Shown here piece by piece: positions 5,224 through 5,443 of a stretch of DNA of 5,443 nucleotides. Each line of letters begins with the position of its first letter. Within the stretch, counting starts at the first letter, position 1. Both the position numbers and the translations under genes were made by a program. Origin of the DNA: Pyrinomonadaceae bacterium (GTDB lineage Bacteria; Acidobacteriota; Blastocatellia; Pyrinomonadales; Pyrinomonadaceae); contig JACDAW010000259.1 of assembly GCA_013695245.1 (NCBI GenBank), positions 1 through 5,443 on the forward strand, given 5' to 3'. Below the pieces are notes generated by a model. It was not told the origin of the DNA. It searched no databases and was given only the letters and a program-made list of their open reading frames with translations.

Positions 5224-5283
5224 GTTAATTTACTTTGAACTTTTAGTTAGCAACTTACCCTACCCGTCTTCGGCGGCGCGGGT

Positions 5284-5319
5284 CGCTTGCGATGAACAAA
5301 GACGAGTTCATCGCAAGCG
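5284..5319 (-). terminator. strong hairpin after the thyX fragment, no T-tract
   Basis: Bases 5284-5297 and 5306-5319 form a 14-bp perfect stem with an 8-base loop. It starts four bases after the stop codon of the thyX-like gene on the minus strand. No T-run follows in either direction, so it is a T-less terminator or a 3'-end stabiliser and not a canonical intrinsic terminator. Confidence 0.5.
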
Positions 5320-5323
5320 CGTC

Positions 5324-5443
5324 TCACGCCGTGTCGCCACGCTTTAATACATGCCGCTCGAACGCCGCATACGTCCACGGCATCTGCTCTTTGAAAATGC
5401 GATTCATCGCTTCGGCGTAATCCCTGATCTCGCTCTGCGCCCC
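5324..5443 (-). CDS. thyX: flavin-dependent thymidylate synthase ThyX, C-terminal 39 residues (partial)
   Basis: The minus strand is open from the window edge to a TGA at 5324-5326 and encodes a 39-residue tail. Its segments AQSEIRDYAEAMNRIFKE and PWTYAAFERH line up with the ThyX C-terminus as I recall it from Thermotoga maritima (HAQWEIQQYA, ARIFKEKCPWTFEAF, then KGD). ThyX makes dTMP from dUMP using FAD, NADPH and methylenetetrahydrofolate in the cytosol. The ThyX signature and most active-site residues lie outside the window, so completeness cannot be judged. It points the same way as the GAF-protease operon, but a hairpin and a separate promoter lie between, so it is probably an unrelated housekeeping neighbour. 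Confidence 0.8.
   Translation of the reverse strand, partial: GAQSEIRDYAEAMNRIFKEQMPWTYAAFERHVLKRGDTA

Overview
The window looks like part of a moderately GC-rich Gram-negative-type bacterial chromosome. Codon use, the small cytosolic subtilase, the GAF protein and the thyX fragment together remind me of Acidobacteriota (Blastocatellia/Pyrinomonadaceae). That assignment is a guess from style, not from a marker gene.

Left part, plus strand (1-3235). Two tandem small genes (102-380 and 564-836) encode paralogous peptides of 92 and 90 residues, about 79% identical over the alignable length. Each has an acidic/polar, leader-like N-terminal half and a striking C-terminal segment: four cysteines spaced C-x-C...C-x3-C, six or seven tyrosines, one or two tryptophans, and a terminal proline. 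This is the layout of a ribosomally made, post-translationally modified peptide (RiPP) or a disulfide-bonded secreted peptide. I do not recognise the family. A 713-residue ABC exporter (1094-3235) follows on the same strand. It has fused membrane and ATPase domains, no C39 leader-peptidase domain, and odd Met/Pro/Gly/Ala-rich tails at both ends. The gaps between these three genes are not compact: each holds strong RNA hairpins (391-433, 458-517, 930-979) that could set different expression levels of the peptides and the exporter.

Middle (3236-3366). A 19-bp perfect hairpin with T-tracts in both directions separates the exporter from convergent genes and probably terminates both transcripts.

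Right part, minus strand (5443 down to 3367). A GAF-domain protein (5091-4207) and a signal-less subtilisin-like S8 protease (4191-3367) sit 15 bp apart as an operon, behind a perfect TATAAT -10 box at 5193-5198. Further right is the 3' end of a gene (5443-5324) whose last 39 residues match the C-terminus of flavin-dependent thymidylate synthase ThyX. A T-less hairpin follows it.

Working model (inference): two precursor peptides are exported by the dedicated ABC transporter. Because the transporter has no built-in leader peptidase, the nearby cytosolic S8 protease is a candidate for leader removal, with the GAF protein as a possible regulator or partner. No radical SAM enzyme, YcaO, P450, lanthionine synthetase or other modifying enzyme is present. 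It must lie left of the window, be encoded elsewhere, or not exist, in which case the product may simply be disulfide-bonded.
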